Positions 7,658 to 17,782 are shown, numbered from the stretch's first letter. The stretch is DNA of 64,000 nucleotides from CALBPI01 sp045110335 (GCA_045110335.1 JBGCGB010000024.1:1-64000), one strand, 5' to 3'. The notes: generated from the letters alone by a model not told the origin. Made by a program: numbers and translations.

Positions 7658-8919
7658 TCGTTGCTGCGTTCCATTGTACGGAAGGCAGCGAGGTAGGCGC
7701 GCTCGAACTCCTGCTTCATCGATTCTGGCAGCTCGTCGGGTTGATGCGCCGACATGACATCATAAAACCGCTCGAACTGATCCCATAGACTGGCTTTGCG
7801 TGTGGCCTTGAACAGACCTTTACCGCCGCCGTGAGCCGAAAATCGTTCGGCAAGCTCGATGGGATGCAGTTGTTCGATCACACTCGTCACTGCTTCAACG
7901 GTCGCTTTCTGCATAGCGGCATTGTGGTAGCGAATGGCTTTGAGTTCTGCGGCTGCATCTTCACCAGCCTTCTGATGCACGTGCCCGCGCCCGAGCAGTA
8001 AATCAACAATGTCGTCGTTCACTTCAGTTGGCGCAATGTCGTCAATATCTTGCTGGCTGGCTTGCATGGAAAGCGCGTTTTTGCTCTCCGCCCGATCTTT
8101 TTTCATCTGCTTGATTGCACTGACGCATTCGCGCAATGCGCTGCCGACTGCATGGGCAATGTCTTCCGGCTCGCGCATTTCAAGTGCGCTTCGATCAACG
8201 CCTAGACCCTGGATCAGTGCACGAAAATTCTTCTCCGTTTCGGGGATAGCCGATCCGGGGAGTCGATGAACCGTTGCAGAATGTGGTGCTGAGTCAACCG
8301 CGTCAGTTGGCATCGCTTCTGTGGCTTCTGAAAACTCATTGTGTTCGGGCGCGCTACTGCTTTGTGCGCTGCTATTCGATTGTGGGGCCGATAGCGATTG
8401 CGGCAAATTGTCCAAGTTTGTCATCATCGAAGCGTTGACGGAGGCGATCCGGTCATCTAGCAGCGATTCGAGGTCGAGTTTTTCTGCGATGTCATCCTCA
8501 ACCAGAAGCTCCATCGAGAGGTCTCGGCTAACGCTTGCTAGATTGTCATCGAACAGGTCTGCTCGAAGCATTGTTTTTTGGTCTCCGTCCAAACCACTAT
8601 TCACATCGGCGACGATGATGTGATAGTTGCCCATTCGAAGTTTTAGGCCGAGTTTTAGCTCGACCGGCTCGGTAGGTCCCGCGGGAGTTTTGCTGCCATT
8701 GACGAAGACGCCGTTCATGCTGGTGTCGACCAACCAGAATCCGCCATCCCGAGCCTCAATGCTAGCGTGTACGCTGGAGACGTATTTCTTGGCGTCGGGC
8801 AAGATCCAATCATTGTGGTCGGCACGGCCAATGGTGCCTCCGGTTTCAGTAAAAACATACTGATAATTGGAGCCCATTGTGTCGCGCAGGCGGTTGCTTA
8901 CAGCGAGTCTCAGTTGCAT
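7654..8919 (-). CDS. FHA-domain protein of the type VI secretion TagH/Fha type
   Basis: A 421-residue protein with an N-terminal FHA phosphothreonine-binding domain (about residues 10-105: GRADHNDW, SSVHASI, LVDTSMNGVFVNG) and an acidic, low-complexity linker. Its C-terminal domain (~residues 230-415) follows the pattern of the type VI secretion-associated FHA C-terminal family: the NFRALIQGLGVD opening, a LLLGRGH segment, and the end DQFERFYDVMSA...FERAYLAAF. In type VI systems such proteins are phosphorylated by PpkA kinase and trigger assembly. No other type VI gene is in the window. The ATG has GAGGA upstream. Confidence 0.7.
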   Translation of the reverse strand: MQLRLAVSNRLRDTMGSNYQYVFTETGGTIGRADHNDWILPDAKKYVSSVHASIEARDGGFWLVDTSMNGVFVNGSKTPAGPTEPVELKLGLKLRMGNYHIIVADVNSGLDGDQKTMLRADLFDDNLASVSRDLSMELLVEDDIAEKLDLESLLDDRIASVNASMMTNLDNLPQSLSAPQSNSSAQSSSAPEHNEFSEATEAMPTDAVDSAPHSATVHRLPGSAIPETEKNFRALIQGLGVDRSALEMREPEDIAHAVGSALRECVSAIKQMKKDRAESKNALSMQASQQDIDDIAPTEVNDDIVDLLLGRGHVHQKAGEDAAAELKAIRYHNAAMQKATVEAVTSVIEQLHPIELAERFSAHGGGKGLFKATRKASLWDQFERFYDVMSAHQPDELPESMKQEFERAYLAAFRTMERSND

Positions 8920-9135
8920 AGTTCCTCAGCCACGTGCCGCAGATGCACGTCTTTTCGTTTCCTGATCGTTCAGTCATTGTCTCAGTGATGCTTGTAAATG
9001 CACGGAAATGGATCACAATTGCTACAATTGTCGGTAGATTGCGGTGCCTATTGACGTTAGCGGCATTCCCTCTAAACACTTAAAAATATCCTTTGGCTAG
9101 GATGCGCCGCACAGACCAAAACGGAGTTCGATACC

Positions 9136-9459
9136 ATGCCAACCCTCTATCGCGTTAGTTTTGTCAATCAAGGCCAGGTTTACGAGGTCTACGCGCGTTC
9201 TGTGGGGCAGGGTGATCTTTTCGGGTTTTTAGAGATCAGTGAGCTGAAATTTGGCGAGCGAACTACGGTGGTTGTCGATCCATCCGAGGAAAAGATCAAG
9301 GCCGAATTTGCGGGCGTGAAGAAGACCTATTTGCCGATGCACGCGGTGTTGCGCATTGACTCCGTAGAAGAGCAGGGGCAGAGCAAGATCACCAAAATGG
9401 AAGGCGCTAATGTGACACCGTTTCCGGTACCGACTTACTCCCCGGGGAAGCCTGACTAA
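9136..9459 (+). CDS. DUF1820 family protein
   Basis: A 107-residue soluble protein typical of DUF1820, conserved in gammaproteobacteria. It opens with LYRVSFVNQGQVYEVYAR, carries the GFLEISELKFG and EEKIKAEFAGVK segments, and ends in a proline-rich tail after IDSVEEQG. It is all-beta in appearance. The family has no established function. It lies about 75 bp before purL and may be read with it. Confidence 0.8.
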   Translation: MPTLYRVSFVNQGQVYEVYARSVGQGDLFGFLEISELKFGERTTVVVDPSEEKIKAEFAGVKKTYLPMHAVLRIDSVEEQGQSKITKMEGANVTPFPVPTYSPGKPD

Positions 9460-9535
9460 AGCAAAGCCACTCTGCCGTCGAGGCGCTTTTGCGGTATCAT
9501 CGCCGCGTCGTTTTTGCTGACACAGCGATTGCATC

Positions 9536-12500
9536 ATGACTGATTCCACCGATCGTACACCGGGCCCGGCGCTCACCATGATTCCTGGTGCATCAGCACT
9601 GACCGAGTTCCGACAACGTCGGCTGCTTCGGCGGATCCAAAAAGTCCATCCTGAAATCGCATCGGTGGCCGTGACCCATCTCTATTTGATCTACGGGTCG
9701 CCATTAAGCAAAGATGATCATCGGCGGCTCGCGCTCCTTCTCAATCACGGCAAAACGTATCCTAATTCGACCCATGCTGCGCGTTTGTTTGTCGCTCCTC
9801 GCGGGGGCACCATTTCGCCCTGGTCATCGAAAGCGACAGACATTATCCACCGCTGTGGTTTGACGCAGGTTGATCGCATTGAGTGGGCGCGTTGCTATGA
9901 ATTTCCTGCCGGTACAGATCTTGATTCGGATCGCTTGCGCGGTACGCTGTTCGATCGAATGACGGAACAATGCGACGCTTCGGCGTCTGGACTGTCAAAG
10001 CTTTTCGAGCGGGATTTACCGAGGCCGGTCCGACAGCTTTCATTGGGCGCTGATGCCAAGGTAGCGTTGTCACAAGCCAACACGACGATGGGTTTGGCGT
10101 TGGATGCACCAGAGATCGATGTGCTAGCTGAGCACTTTTCTGAAGTGGGGCGTGGACCGACTGATGCCGAATTGATGATGTTTGCACAAGCGAATTCGGA
10201 GCATTGTCGACATAAAATATTCAACGCATCCTGGGTGATTGACGAGCTTGATCGTGACGAAACGCTGTTCGGCATGATCCGCAACACGACCAAGCAATCA
10301 CCGACCGATGTCGTCAGCGCCTATTCCGATAATGCCGCTGTGCTAGCCGGGTTCTCCGGACAGAAAATAAGTGTGCGTCAGGATGGTCAGTACGCGTATG
10401 AAACTCAGGATACTGACTTGCTGATCAAAGTGGAGACGCACAATCACCCGACGGCAATTTCGCCGTTCCCCGGCGCCGCGACTGGCGCGGGCGGTGAGAT
10501 TCGTGATGAAGGCGCAACCGGTCTGGGCTCTGCGCCAAAAGCCGGGCTGACGGGGTTCACGGTGTCTGACCTTCACATTGATGATTTTCAGCAACCATGG
10601 GAACGTGCGATCGGCAAACCGGATCGTATTGTCAGCGGGCTCGATATCATGTTGGAGGGGCCGCTCGGTGGTGCGGCGTTTAACAACGAGTTTGGTCGAC
10701 CGAATTTGGCGGGCTACTTCCGGACTTTTCAGGCGCCTATTTCTGCGGATCACGATTGGGGTTATCACAAACCCATCATGATTGCGGGCGGTATTGGCAA
10801 TGTACGCCGTGAGCATGCGCTGAAGAAGACGCTCTATCCCGGCGGCTTGGTCATCGTGCTCGGTGGCCCGGCAATGTTGATTGGACTTGGTGGCGGCGCG
10901 GCTTCCAGCATGGCCAGCGGAGCGAGTGATGCGGCCCTGGATTTTGCGTCGGTACAACGGGGCAATCCCGAGATGCAAAGACGCGCTCAGGAGGTGATCA
11001 ATCGATGTACGGCGATGGGTGCATCGAATCCGATCGAACTGATTCATGATGTGGGTGCCGGTGGTCTTTCGAATGCAGTGCCCGAGGCTGTCGATCATTC
11101 ATCTCGTGGTGGTCAGTTTGAACTGCGGAATATTCCTAACGACGAGCCGGGCATGAGCCCCATGGAGATTTGGTGTAACGAATCACAAGAGCGCTACGTG
11201 CTGGTTGTCGACCCGGATAACCTGGCGACATTTGAGGCTTTATGCGAGCGCGAGCGTTGCCCGTTTGCTGTGCTCGGCCGATTGCGTGACGACGGCCAGC
11301 TGACCGTCACGGACGAATGGTCGGAAGAACCACCGGTCTCATTGCCGATGGATGTGTTGCTCGGCAAAACGCCGCGAATGCAAAGAACCGCCAAAACCGA
11401 ATCCACGGATTGGTCTACCTTTGAACGCGACTCGATCACGCTCGATGAAGCCTGGCGACGCGTGTTTGCTTTACCAGCCGTTGCCGATAAGAGCTTCCTC
11501 ATTCACATTGCCGATCGAACTGTCGGTGGCTTGAGTTCGCGCGACCAGTTGGTAGGGCCATGGCAGGTGCCGGTTAGCGATGTTGCCGTGACACTGACTT
11601 CCCACGTCAGTTTGACGGGCGAGGCGATGGCAATGGGCGAACGCACGCCGGTCGCTTGCGATGATGCCGTCGTCGCGGCGCGGCTCGCCGTCAGCGAATC
11701 GATTCTCAATATCCTCGCAGCTGATATTCGTCAGCTATCTGACATCAAGCTATCAGCGAACTGGATGGCGGCAGCGGGTGCGCCCGGACAAGATGCGGCG
11801 TTGTTTGCCGCTGTTAAAGAAGTGGGGCTATCGCTATGTCCGGCATTGGGTATCGCCATACCGGTCGGAAAGGATTCATTATCCATGCAAACCCGCTGGA
11901 CAGATAATGAGGTAGAGCGGCGCGTGATGTCACCGGTTTCGCTCATTGTTTCTGCGTTCGCACCGGTCCAGGACGCACGTCGAACGCTCACCCCTGAACT
12001 CGTGCGTGATTCGGGTAGCCGCTTATTACTTGTTGATCTTAGTGATGACCCAGCATTGCTGGGCCGTTCCGCATTGGCGCAAACGTTCGAGCAGTCAGGT
12101 GGGCGTCCTGCGGACCTATCCGATGCCGATGACTTGCGGCGGTTTGCGGAAACACTTATCAAACTACGGGCAAGCGATTCGGTGTTGGCCTACCACGACC
12201 GGTCTGACGGAGGGCTGTTAGTCACGGTTGCGGAGATGATGTTTGCATCACGTTGTGGCGTGCGAATCGAACTTCCTGAAATGGGCCCTGATGATCTTGC
12301 GTGGTTGTTCTCAGAAGGCCCGGGAGTGGTTTTGCAAGTCGCTGCCGACGATCTCAGTTCTGTCCTGGCGGCGTTCGAAAGTGCAGGTCTTAATGAGCGT
12401 GTCTTCGATATCGGTGTTGTTGATCCATCCCATGGACGCCTGTTGGCGACGCGCGGGTCACGCGTCCTGCTCGATGAGACGCGGCAGGACATGCAACTGC

Positions 12501-13438
12501 GCTGGTCGGAAACGAGCTTCAGAATGCAGGCGTTGCGAGATAACCCCGGGACAGCCGCCGAGAGCTATGAAAATATCGCTCGTGTCGATGACCCGGGCTT
12601 AAACGCTGTAGTCACTTTTGATGTAAATGACGATATCGCGGCTCCCTATATTGCCAAGGGCGCGAAGCCACGTGTGGCGGTGCTACGTGAGCAAGGTGTC
12701 AATAGCCAGCATGAGATGGCTGCGGCGTTCATGGCGTCCGGTTTTGAAGCGATCGACGTTCATATGACCGATTTGCAAACTGGTCGCGTCTCATTGGATG
12801 ACTTTCAGGTGCTCGCTGCGTGCGGCGGGTTTTCCTATGGTGATGTGCTCGGTGCCGGAGGCGGTTGGGCTAAGTCGATTCTGATGACACCGGTTTTGCA
12901 TGACAGTTTTGCCAGGTTTTTAAGTGATCGCGATACGTTGGCATTGGGCATTTGTAACGGCTGCCAAATGCTGTCGCAACTGTCAGCGCTCGTGCCGGGT
13001 GCAGAGCATTGGCCTCGGTTTGTCGCGAACCGGTCGGCGCAGTTCGAGGCTCGTTTGTCGTTGGTGGAGGTGACCGGCGTGCATTCACCATGGCTAGCGG
13101 CGATGCAGGAGTCGCGTTTACCTATTGTCACCTCGCATGGCGAAGGTCGCGCCGTATTTGCATCACAAACGGACGTGCAAATGGTCAAAGATTCAGGGCA
13201 GATTGCCATGCGGTTTGTTGATCATTTCGGGCAACCGACAATGCATTATCCGGAGAACCCCAATGGTTCGGAAGATGGTATTGCAGCGCTGACCAATCGC
13301 GACGGTCGCGTCTTGATTAGTATGCCGCATCCGGAGCGGGTGATCCGCGCCGTACAACATAGCTGGTGTCCACCGACGTGGCAGGGCGATGGCGGTTGGT
13401 TGAGGCTGTTTAGGAATGCGCGCGTTGAGCTGGGTTAG
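9536..13438 (+). CDS. purL: Phosphoribosylformylglycinamidine synthase
   Basis: A 1300-residue large-type FGAM synthase, which converts FGAR, glutamine and ATP to FGAM in step 4 of purine synthesis. Its order is a PurS-like N-terminal domain, linker, two AIRS-like synthase halves and a C-terminal class I glutaminase. Visible marks include SEHCRHKIFNA, VETHNHPTAISPFPGAATG with the ATP-binding glycines, the glutaminase nucleophile in GICNGCQM and the His-Glu pair in PHPERV. Length matches the usual ~1290-1300 residues of the single-chain gammaproteobacterial enzyme. Its stop overlaps the convergent zinc-ribbon gene by 4 bp. Confidence 0.97.
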   Translation: MTDSTDRTPGPALTMIPGASALTEFRQRRLLRRIQKVHPEIASVAVTHLYLIYGSPLSKDDHRRLALLLNHGKTYPNSTHAARLFVAPRGGTISPWSSKATDIIHRCGLTQVDRIEWARCYEFPAGTDLDSDRLRGTLFDRMTEQCDASASGLSKLFERDLPRPVRQLSLGADAKVALSQANTTMGLALDAPEIDVLAEHFSEVGRGPTDAELMMFAQANSEHCRHKIFNASWVIDELDRDETLFGMIRNTTKQSPTDVVSAYSDNAAVLAGFSGQKISVRQDGQYAYETQDTDLLIKVETHNHPTAISPFPGAATGAGGEIRDEGATGLGSAPKAGLTGFTVSDLHIDDFQQPWERAIGKPDRIVSGLDIMLEGPLGGAAFNNEFGRPNLAGYFRTFQAPISADHDWGYHKPIMIAGGIGNVRREHALKKTLYPGGLVIVLGGPAMLIGLGGGAASSMASGASDAALDFASVQRGNPEMQRRAQEVINRCTAMGASNPIELIHDVGAGGLSNAVPEAVDHSSRGGQFELRNIPNDEPGMSPMEIWCNESQERYVLVVDPDNLATFEALCERERCPFAVLGRLRDDGQLTVTDEWSEEPPVSLPMDVLLGKTPRMQRTAKTESTDWSTFERDSITLDEAWRRVFALPAVADKSFLIHIADRTVGGLSSRDQLVGPWQVPVSDVAVTLTSHVSLTGEAMAMGERTPVACDDAVVAARLAVSESILNILAADIRQLSDIKLSANWMAAAGAPGQDAALFAAVKEVGLSLCPALGIAIPVGKDSLSMQTRWTDNEVERRVMSPVSLIVSAFAPVQDARRTLTPELVRDSGSRLLLVDLSDDPALLGRSALAQTFEQSGGRPADLSDADDLRRFAETLIKLRASDSVLAYHDRSDGGLLVTVAEMMFASRCGVRIELPEMGPDDLAWLFSEGPGVVLQVAADDLSSVLAAFESAGLNERVFDIGVVDPSHGRLLATRGSRVLLDETRQDMQLRWSETSFRMQALRDNPGTAAESYENIARVDDPGLNAVVTFDVNDDIAAPYIAKGAKPRVAVLREQGVNSQHEMAAAFMASGFEAIDVHMTDLQTGRVSLDDFQVLAACGGFSYGDVLGAGGGWAKSILMTPVLHDSFARFLSDRDTLALGICNGCQMLSQLSALVPGAEHWPRFVANRSAQFEARLSLVEVTGVHSPWLAAMQESRLPIVTSHGEGRAVFASQTDVQMVKDSGQIAMRFVDHFGQPTMHYPENPNGSEDGIAALTNRDGRVLISMPHPERVIRAVQHSWCPPTWQGDGGWLRLFRNARVELG

Positions 13439-14082
13439 CTAGCGGCGCTCTGTAGCGCGTTCTTGAATTTTTCCGTTCGCAAGAATCCTTCGTGCAACAG
13501 ATCTTTGATCATTGCGACGAGGGCATTCGCTTGTGAATCCGATAGTTCGGGCACTTGATCTTCGTCATCCAGGTTGAACAGGATACTGCGACAGAGACGT
13601 AGCAAGGCCGGATTCATTTGTGCTTGTTGCGCAGATTCAGTGACGCTGTTGAACAGGTCCAACCGGTGGCTACCGCCCAGCGTCTCGTCAGCATGAATAA
13701 CAATCCGGTGTGCCAGCAAACAGAGCGCTTGATAGTGGCCTAGCTGATAGCAACTCATGGCCTCATCGGCGAGTGCACGGAGTCCGGTAGGCAACAAACG
13801 GGTTTCAAATCCGTCTCGCGGCTTCACTACCGGCTCAAATGAACCCTCCATTTCGATCAGTGATGACGCATAGCGTAAACGTCCACTCATCAGGAAGACG
13901 GGCAAACGGCAAGCCGGACAGGTGGCGACAATTCCCATGCGAGCCGGCTTCTGGGTCGCCAGGCCTTGCCAAGAGGGCACGTCTTGCAGCGCCATTGCAG
14001 AAAACACATCGCAATGGGGGCAACGCAATGAAAGCGCGTCCCGTAGCGTATCGGCAATGTTGTCGAAGGTACGAAATTGCAT
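13435..14082 (-). CDS. Zinc-ribbon, DUF4145-like hypothetical protein
   Basis: A 215-residue soluble protein. Two CxxC pairs near the N-terminus (RCPHC about residues 19-23 and TCPAC about residues 54-58) indicate a zinc ribbon. The helical remainder, with LRALADEAMSCYQLGHYQALCLLAHRIVIH, resembles the DUF4145 helical domain often found in restriction- and defence-associated proteins. No defence gene is adjacent. Function unknown. Confidence 0.55.
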   Translation of the reverse strand: MQFRTFDNIADTLRDALSLRCPHCDVFSAMALQDVPSWQGLATQKPARMGIVATCPACRLPVFLMSGRLRYASSLIEMEGSFEPVVKPRDGFETRLLPTGLRALADEAMSCYQLGHYQALCLLAHRIVIHADETLGGSHRLDLFNSVTESAQQAQMNPALLRLCRSILFNLDDEDQVPELSDSQANALVAMIKDLLHEGFLRTEKFKNALQSAAS

Positions 14083-14099
14083 GGGCTAACGTTGCCTGA

Positions 14100-15773
14100 T
14101 CAACTGGCGAGTCGCTTGTAGCGAATGCGGCTGGGTTTAACAGCATCGTCGCCCAATCGTTTGCGGCGATCCTCTACGTAGTCCGCGAAGTTGCCCGCGA
14201 AAAACTCCGCATGACTATCCCCTTCGAACGCCAGAATGTGCGTCGCGATACGGTCTAGGAACCATCGGTCATGCGAAATGACGACAGCGGAGCCCGGAAA
14301 TTCCAGCAGGGCATTCTCGAGCGCTCGCAGAGTCTCTACGTCCAGATCATTGGTTGGCTCATCCAAAAGCAACAAATTGCCCCCGGCGCGCAGCACCTTG
14401 GCAAGGTGTACACGATTGCGTTCGCCGCCGGAGAGCAAACCGATTTTTTTCTGTTGTTCGCCACCGCGGAAATTGAACCGCCCGACATAGGCACGAGAGC
14501 TGACTTCGTAATTGCCAATCACGATGTTGTCCTGACCCTCGGAGATTTCTTCCCAAACGGTTTTGGAGTCATCCAGTGATTGACGTGATTGATCGACGTA
14601 AGCGGCAATGACGCTTTTGCCGAGCCGGATGGTGCCGTCATCCGGCGAATCTTGCCCGGTGATCATTCGAAATAGCGTTGTCTTACCAGCTCCGTTGGGC
14701 CCGATGACCCCAACGATGCCACCAGCCGGCAACTGGAACGAGAGGTCGTCAACCAACAGTTTTTCACCAAACGCCTTACGCACGTTTTCGGCTTCGATGA
14801 CGACATCCCCAAGTCTCGGACCTGGCGGGATGTAAATCTCATTCGTTTCATTGCGCTTTTGGTAGTCCGAAGAAGAAAGTTCTTCAAAACGCCGCAACCG
14901 CGCCTTGGCTTTTGCCTGGCGACCTTTTGGATTGCTGCGTACCCATTCCAGCTCTTCCTGCATGGCTTTCTGACGGGCTTGTTCGCTGCGCTCTTCGATC
15001 TCGAGACGCGCTTGTTTTTGCTCCAGCCAGGAGCTGTAGTTGCCTTCCCATGGAATACCATGTCCACGATCCAATTCCAGGATCCAGCCGGCTACGTTGT
15101 CGAGGAAATATCGATCATGTGTCACAGCGATGACGGTGCCCGGATACTCTTCCAGAAAACGTTCAAGCCACGCGACCGACTCGGCATCCAGATGGTTGGT
15201 TGGCTCATCCAACAACAGCATATCTGGCTTCGATAACAACAGGCGGCACAGTGCCACACGCCGTTTTTCACCACCGGACAGCTTGCTGACATCGGCATCC
15301 CAAGGCGGTAGCCGCAAGGCATCCGCGGCGATGTCCAACGTACGCTCCAACTCCCAGCCACCGCCGGTATCAATGGCGTCTTGTAACTTGCCTTGCTCTT
15401 CGAGCAGGGCCGTCATTTCATCGTCGTCCATCGGTTCCGCAAATTTCATGCTGATCTCATTGAATCGATCGAGCAATTGCTTCATCGCGCCGACGCCTTG
15501 TTCGACGTTCCCACGAACGTCTGTGGATTCATCCAGCTCGGGTTCCTGTGGCAAATAGCCGATGTTGATGCCGGGTTGCGGCCGCGCTTCACCGTCATAT
15601 TCTTTATCGAGACCGGCCATGATGCGCAACAAGCTGGACTTACCTGAGCCATTGAGTCCAAGCACGCCAATCTTGGCGCCCGGAAAGAACGACAGCGAAA
15701 TATCTCGCAATATGTGACGTTTTGGCGGCACGAGTTTGGAAACTCGGCTCATGGTGTAGATGTATTGCGCCAT
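14100..15773 (-). CDS. ettA: Energy-dependent translational throttle protein EttA (ABC-F)
   Basis: A 557-residue ABC-F ATPase with two nucleotide-binding domains and no membrane segments. Walker A motifs are GLNGSGKSS and GPNGAGKTT, signatures are LSGGEKRRVAL and LSGGERNRVHL, and both Walker B regions carry LLDEPTN. EttA-specific features are the opening MAQYIYTM and the linker arm. The protein binds the ribosomal E site and gates entry into elongation according to the ADP/ATP ratio. The start at 15773 is chosen over the longer frame because it matches the conserved N-terminus and has AAGGA upstream. Confidence 0.95.
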   Translation of the reverse strand: MAQYIYTMSRVSKLVPPKRHILRDISLSFFPGAKIGVLGLNGSGKSSLLRIMAGLDKEYDGEARPQPGINIGYLPQEPELDESTDVRGNVEQGVGAMKQLLDRFNEISMKFAEPMDDDEMTALLEEQGKLQDAIDTGGGWELERTLDIAADALRLPPWDADVSKLSGGEKRRVALCRLLLSKPDMLLLDEPTNHLDAESVAWLERFLEEYPGTVIAVTHDRYFLDNVAGWILELDRGHGIPWEGNYSSWLEQKQARLEIEERSEQARQKAMQEELEWVRSNPKGRQAKAKARLRRFEELSSSDYQKRNETNEIYIPPGPRLGDVVIEAENVRKAFGEKLLVDDLSFQLPAGGIVGVIGPNGAGKTTLFRMITGQDSPDDGTIRLGKSVIAAYVDQSRQSLDDSKTVWEEISEGQDNIVIGNYEVSSRAYVGRFNFRGGEQQKKIGLLSGGERNRVHLAKVLRAGGNLLLLDEPTNDLDVETLRALENALLEFPGSAVVISHDRWFLDRIATHILAFEGDSHAEFFAGNFADYVEDRRKRLGDDAVKPSRIRYKRLAS

Positions 15774-15956
15774 TCCAGAAGGTCCTTGTGCGTGGCTGGT
15801 TAGACAGAACCTAAGTGTACCGTTATGCGCAGCAACAGACACGTGGTTGCAGGGATTTAGGCGGATTGTCCTGCTGCGCAACGGTTTGTGGTGGGTTACA
15901 ATTACCCGCTACAACGCGAGCTCCATGAGCGCTATTTCAGATAGGGAAGATTCAGA

Positions 15957-17252
15957 ATGTTTGACGCCGATATGACGATTGCCGGATTTGACGATGAACT
16001 TGCCGCTGCGGTCCGCGCGGAGGGCGTACGTCAAGAAGAACATATCGAGCTGATTGCGTCCGAGAACTACGCGAGTCCTCGCGTATTGGAAGCGCAGGGT
16101 TCCGTGTTGACCAACAAATACGCCGAAGGCTATCCGTCGAAACGCTATTACGGCGGGTGCGAGCACGTCGACATCGCTGAGACATTGGCGATGGATCGCG
16201 CCAAGAAATTGTTTGGCGCCGCTTACGCAAATGTTCAACCCCACTCCGGATCGCAAGCAAATGCGGCCGTCTATTTGGCCCTGTTATCCGCCGGCGATAC
16301 CATTCTTGGTATGAGTTTGTCGGATGGCGGTCATCTGACCCATGGCTCCAAAGTGAATTTTTCGGGCAAGCTGTTCAACGCCGTTCAGTACGGTGTGGAT
16401 GCTGATGGTCTTATTGACTACGACGAGGTCGAAGCGCTTGCAGTTGAGCACAAGCCCAAGCTGATTATCGGCGGCTTCTCGGCTTACTCGCGTGTGGTCG
16501 ATTGGGCACGTTTTCGTGAAATCGCAGACAAAGTGGGCGCCTATCTTCATGTGGATATGGCGCATGTTGCCGGATTGGTCGCTGCTGGCGTTTATCCATC
16601 GCCGGTGCCGCATGCCGATGTGGTGACCACAACCACGCATAAGACTTTGCGGGGACCGCGAGGTGGCATGATTCTCGCCCGTGAAGAGGGCGATCTCACT
16701 AAGAAATTCAACTCGCTTGTTTTTCCGGGCACGCAAGGCGGTCCGTTGATGCATGTCATTGCGGCCAAGGCGGTTGCCTATTTGGAAGCGATGTCACCCG
16801 AGTTTCGCGACTATCAAGAACGCGTCGTGGCTAACGCGCGCAGAATGACGGAAGTTTTGATTCAGCGCGGTTACAAGATTGTATCTGGCGGCACAGATAA
16901 TCACTTGTTCCTGGTCGATCTGATTGATAAAGACATTACCGGCAAAGATGCCGATGCGGCGTTGCATGCGGCCAATATCACCGTCAATATGAACACCGTA
17001 CCGGGTGATCCGCGTTCGCCTTTCGTCACATCGGGTTTGCGAATTGGTACCCCGGCGATCACCACACGCGGTTTTGGCATTGCCGAGAGCGAACTATTGG
17101 CGAGTTGGATTGCCGATGTGCTGGATGACCTTTCTGACGCAGCGACACGCACGCGCGTTCGTGCCGAAGTGCTCGCGTTGTGCGCACGGTTTCCGGTTTA
17201 TGCTGAACCGGGCGCGGGTCGTTTGATGGCACCGGAAAACGCGTCGTCGTGA
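15957..17252 (+). CDS. glyA: Serine hydroxymethyltransferase
   Basis: A 431-residue PLP enzyme interconverting serine plus tetrahydrofolate with glycine plus 5,10-methylene-tetrahydrofolate, a main source of one-carbon units for purines and dTMP. Seen directly: the ELIASENYASPRVLEAQGS opening, the NVQPHSGSQAN segment, and the PLP-lysine motif TTTTHKTLRGPRGG. Length is normal (~415-435). An AGGGAAGA ribosome site precedes the ATG. The nrdR gene starts 3 bp after its stop, so glyA probably leads the following operon. Confidence 0.97.
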   Translation: MFDADMTIAGFDDELAAAVRAEGVRQEEHIELIASENYASPRVLEAQGSVLTNKYAEGYPSKRYYGGCEHVDIAETLAMDRAKKLFGAAYANVQPHSGSQANAAVYLALLSAGDTILGMSLSDGGHLTHGSKVNFSGKLFNAVQYGVDADGLIDYDEVEALAVEHKPKLIIGGFSAYSRVVDWARFREIADKVGAYLHVDMAHVAGLVAAGVYPSPVPHADVVTTTTHKTLRGPRGGMILAREEGDLTKKFNSLVFPGTQGGPLMHVIAAKAVAYLEAMSPEFRDYQERVVANARRMTEVLIQRGYKIVSGGTDNHLFLVDLIDKDITGKDADAALHAANITVNMNTVPGDPRSPFVTSGLRIGTPAITTRGFGIAESELLASWIADVLDDLSDAATRTRVRAEVLALCARFPVYAEPGAGRLMAPENASS

Positions 17253-17255
17253 TGT

Positions 17256-17780
17256 ATGCATTGTCCGTTTTGCGCCCACGAAGAAACTAAAGTAAACGAC
17301 TCCCGTCTGGCGGCTGATGGTCGCCAGGTTCGGCGGCGTCGTCAATGCGTGGAGTGTCGTGAACGGTTCACCACCTTCGAGACAGCGGAACTTGTCATGC
17401 CCCGGTTGATTAAGCGGGACCAGTCTCGCCAGCCTTTCGATGATGAGAAGTTGCGCAGTAGCATGCAGCGCGCGCTGGAGAAACGCCCCGTCAGTGCGGA
17501 CCAACTCGAAGCTGCGATGAGTCAGATCGTTCATGAGCTTCAGGTGATGGGGGAGCGGGAAGTCTCGGCTGAACTGTTGGGTGAGATGGTGATGGAGGCG
17601 CTACGAAAACTGGACGATGTCGCTTATGTCCGGTTTGCATCGGTCTACCGGAGTTTCCAGGACGTCACCGAATTCCAGGAAGAAATACGACGGCTCGAAC
17701 TGATGTCGCGTGCCGATGATCGCGAGCAAATGTCTTTGCTACCGGATGCCGGCAAGCCTTCGAAGCCAGGAAAGTCGTAG
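17256..17780 (+). CDS. nrdR: Transcriptional repressor NrdR
   Basis: A 174-residue repressor of ribonucleotide reductase genes. The N-terminal zinc ribbon is shown by CPFC at residues 3-6 and CVEC with the conserved ERFTTFE that follows, and the ATP-cone domain covers about residues 49-140 (PRLIKRDQSRQPFDDEKLR onward). NrdR senses ATP/dATP and binds paired NrdR boxes. No such box was identified before a gene in this window. The glyA-nrdR-ribD order is typical of gammaproteobacteria. Confidence 0.96.
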   Translation: MHCPFCAHEETKVNDSRLAADGRQVRRRRQCVECRERFTTFETAELVMPRLIKRDQSRQPFDDEKLRSSMQRALEKRPVSADQLEAAMSQIVHELQVMGEREVSAELLGEMVMEALRKLDDVAYVRFASVYRSFQDVTEFQEEIRRLELMSRADDREQMSLLPDAGKPSKPGKS

Positions 17781-17782
17781 CA

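Noticed and set aside
7654..8919. Type VI secretion cluster
   Set aside because: Only the FHA-type protein is present; no tss, hcp or vgrG gene in the window.
10343..11098. Long minus-strand frame of 251 codons inside purL
   Set aside because: Antisense shadow of a strongly conserved gene; composition is Arg/Thr-rich with no domain-like features.
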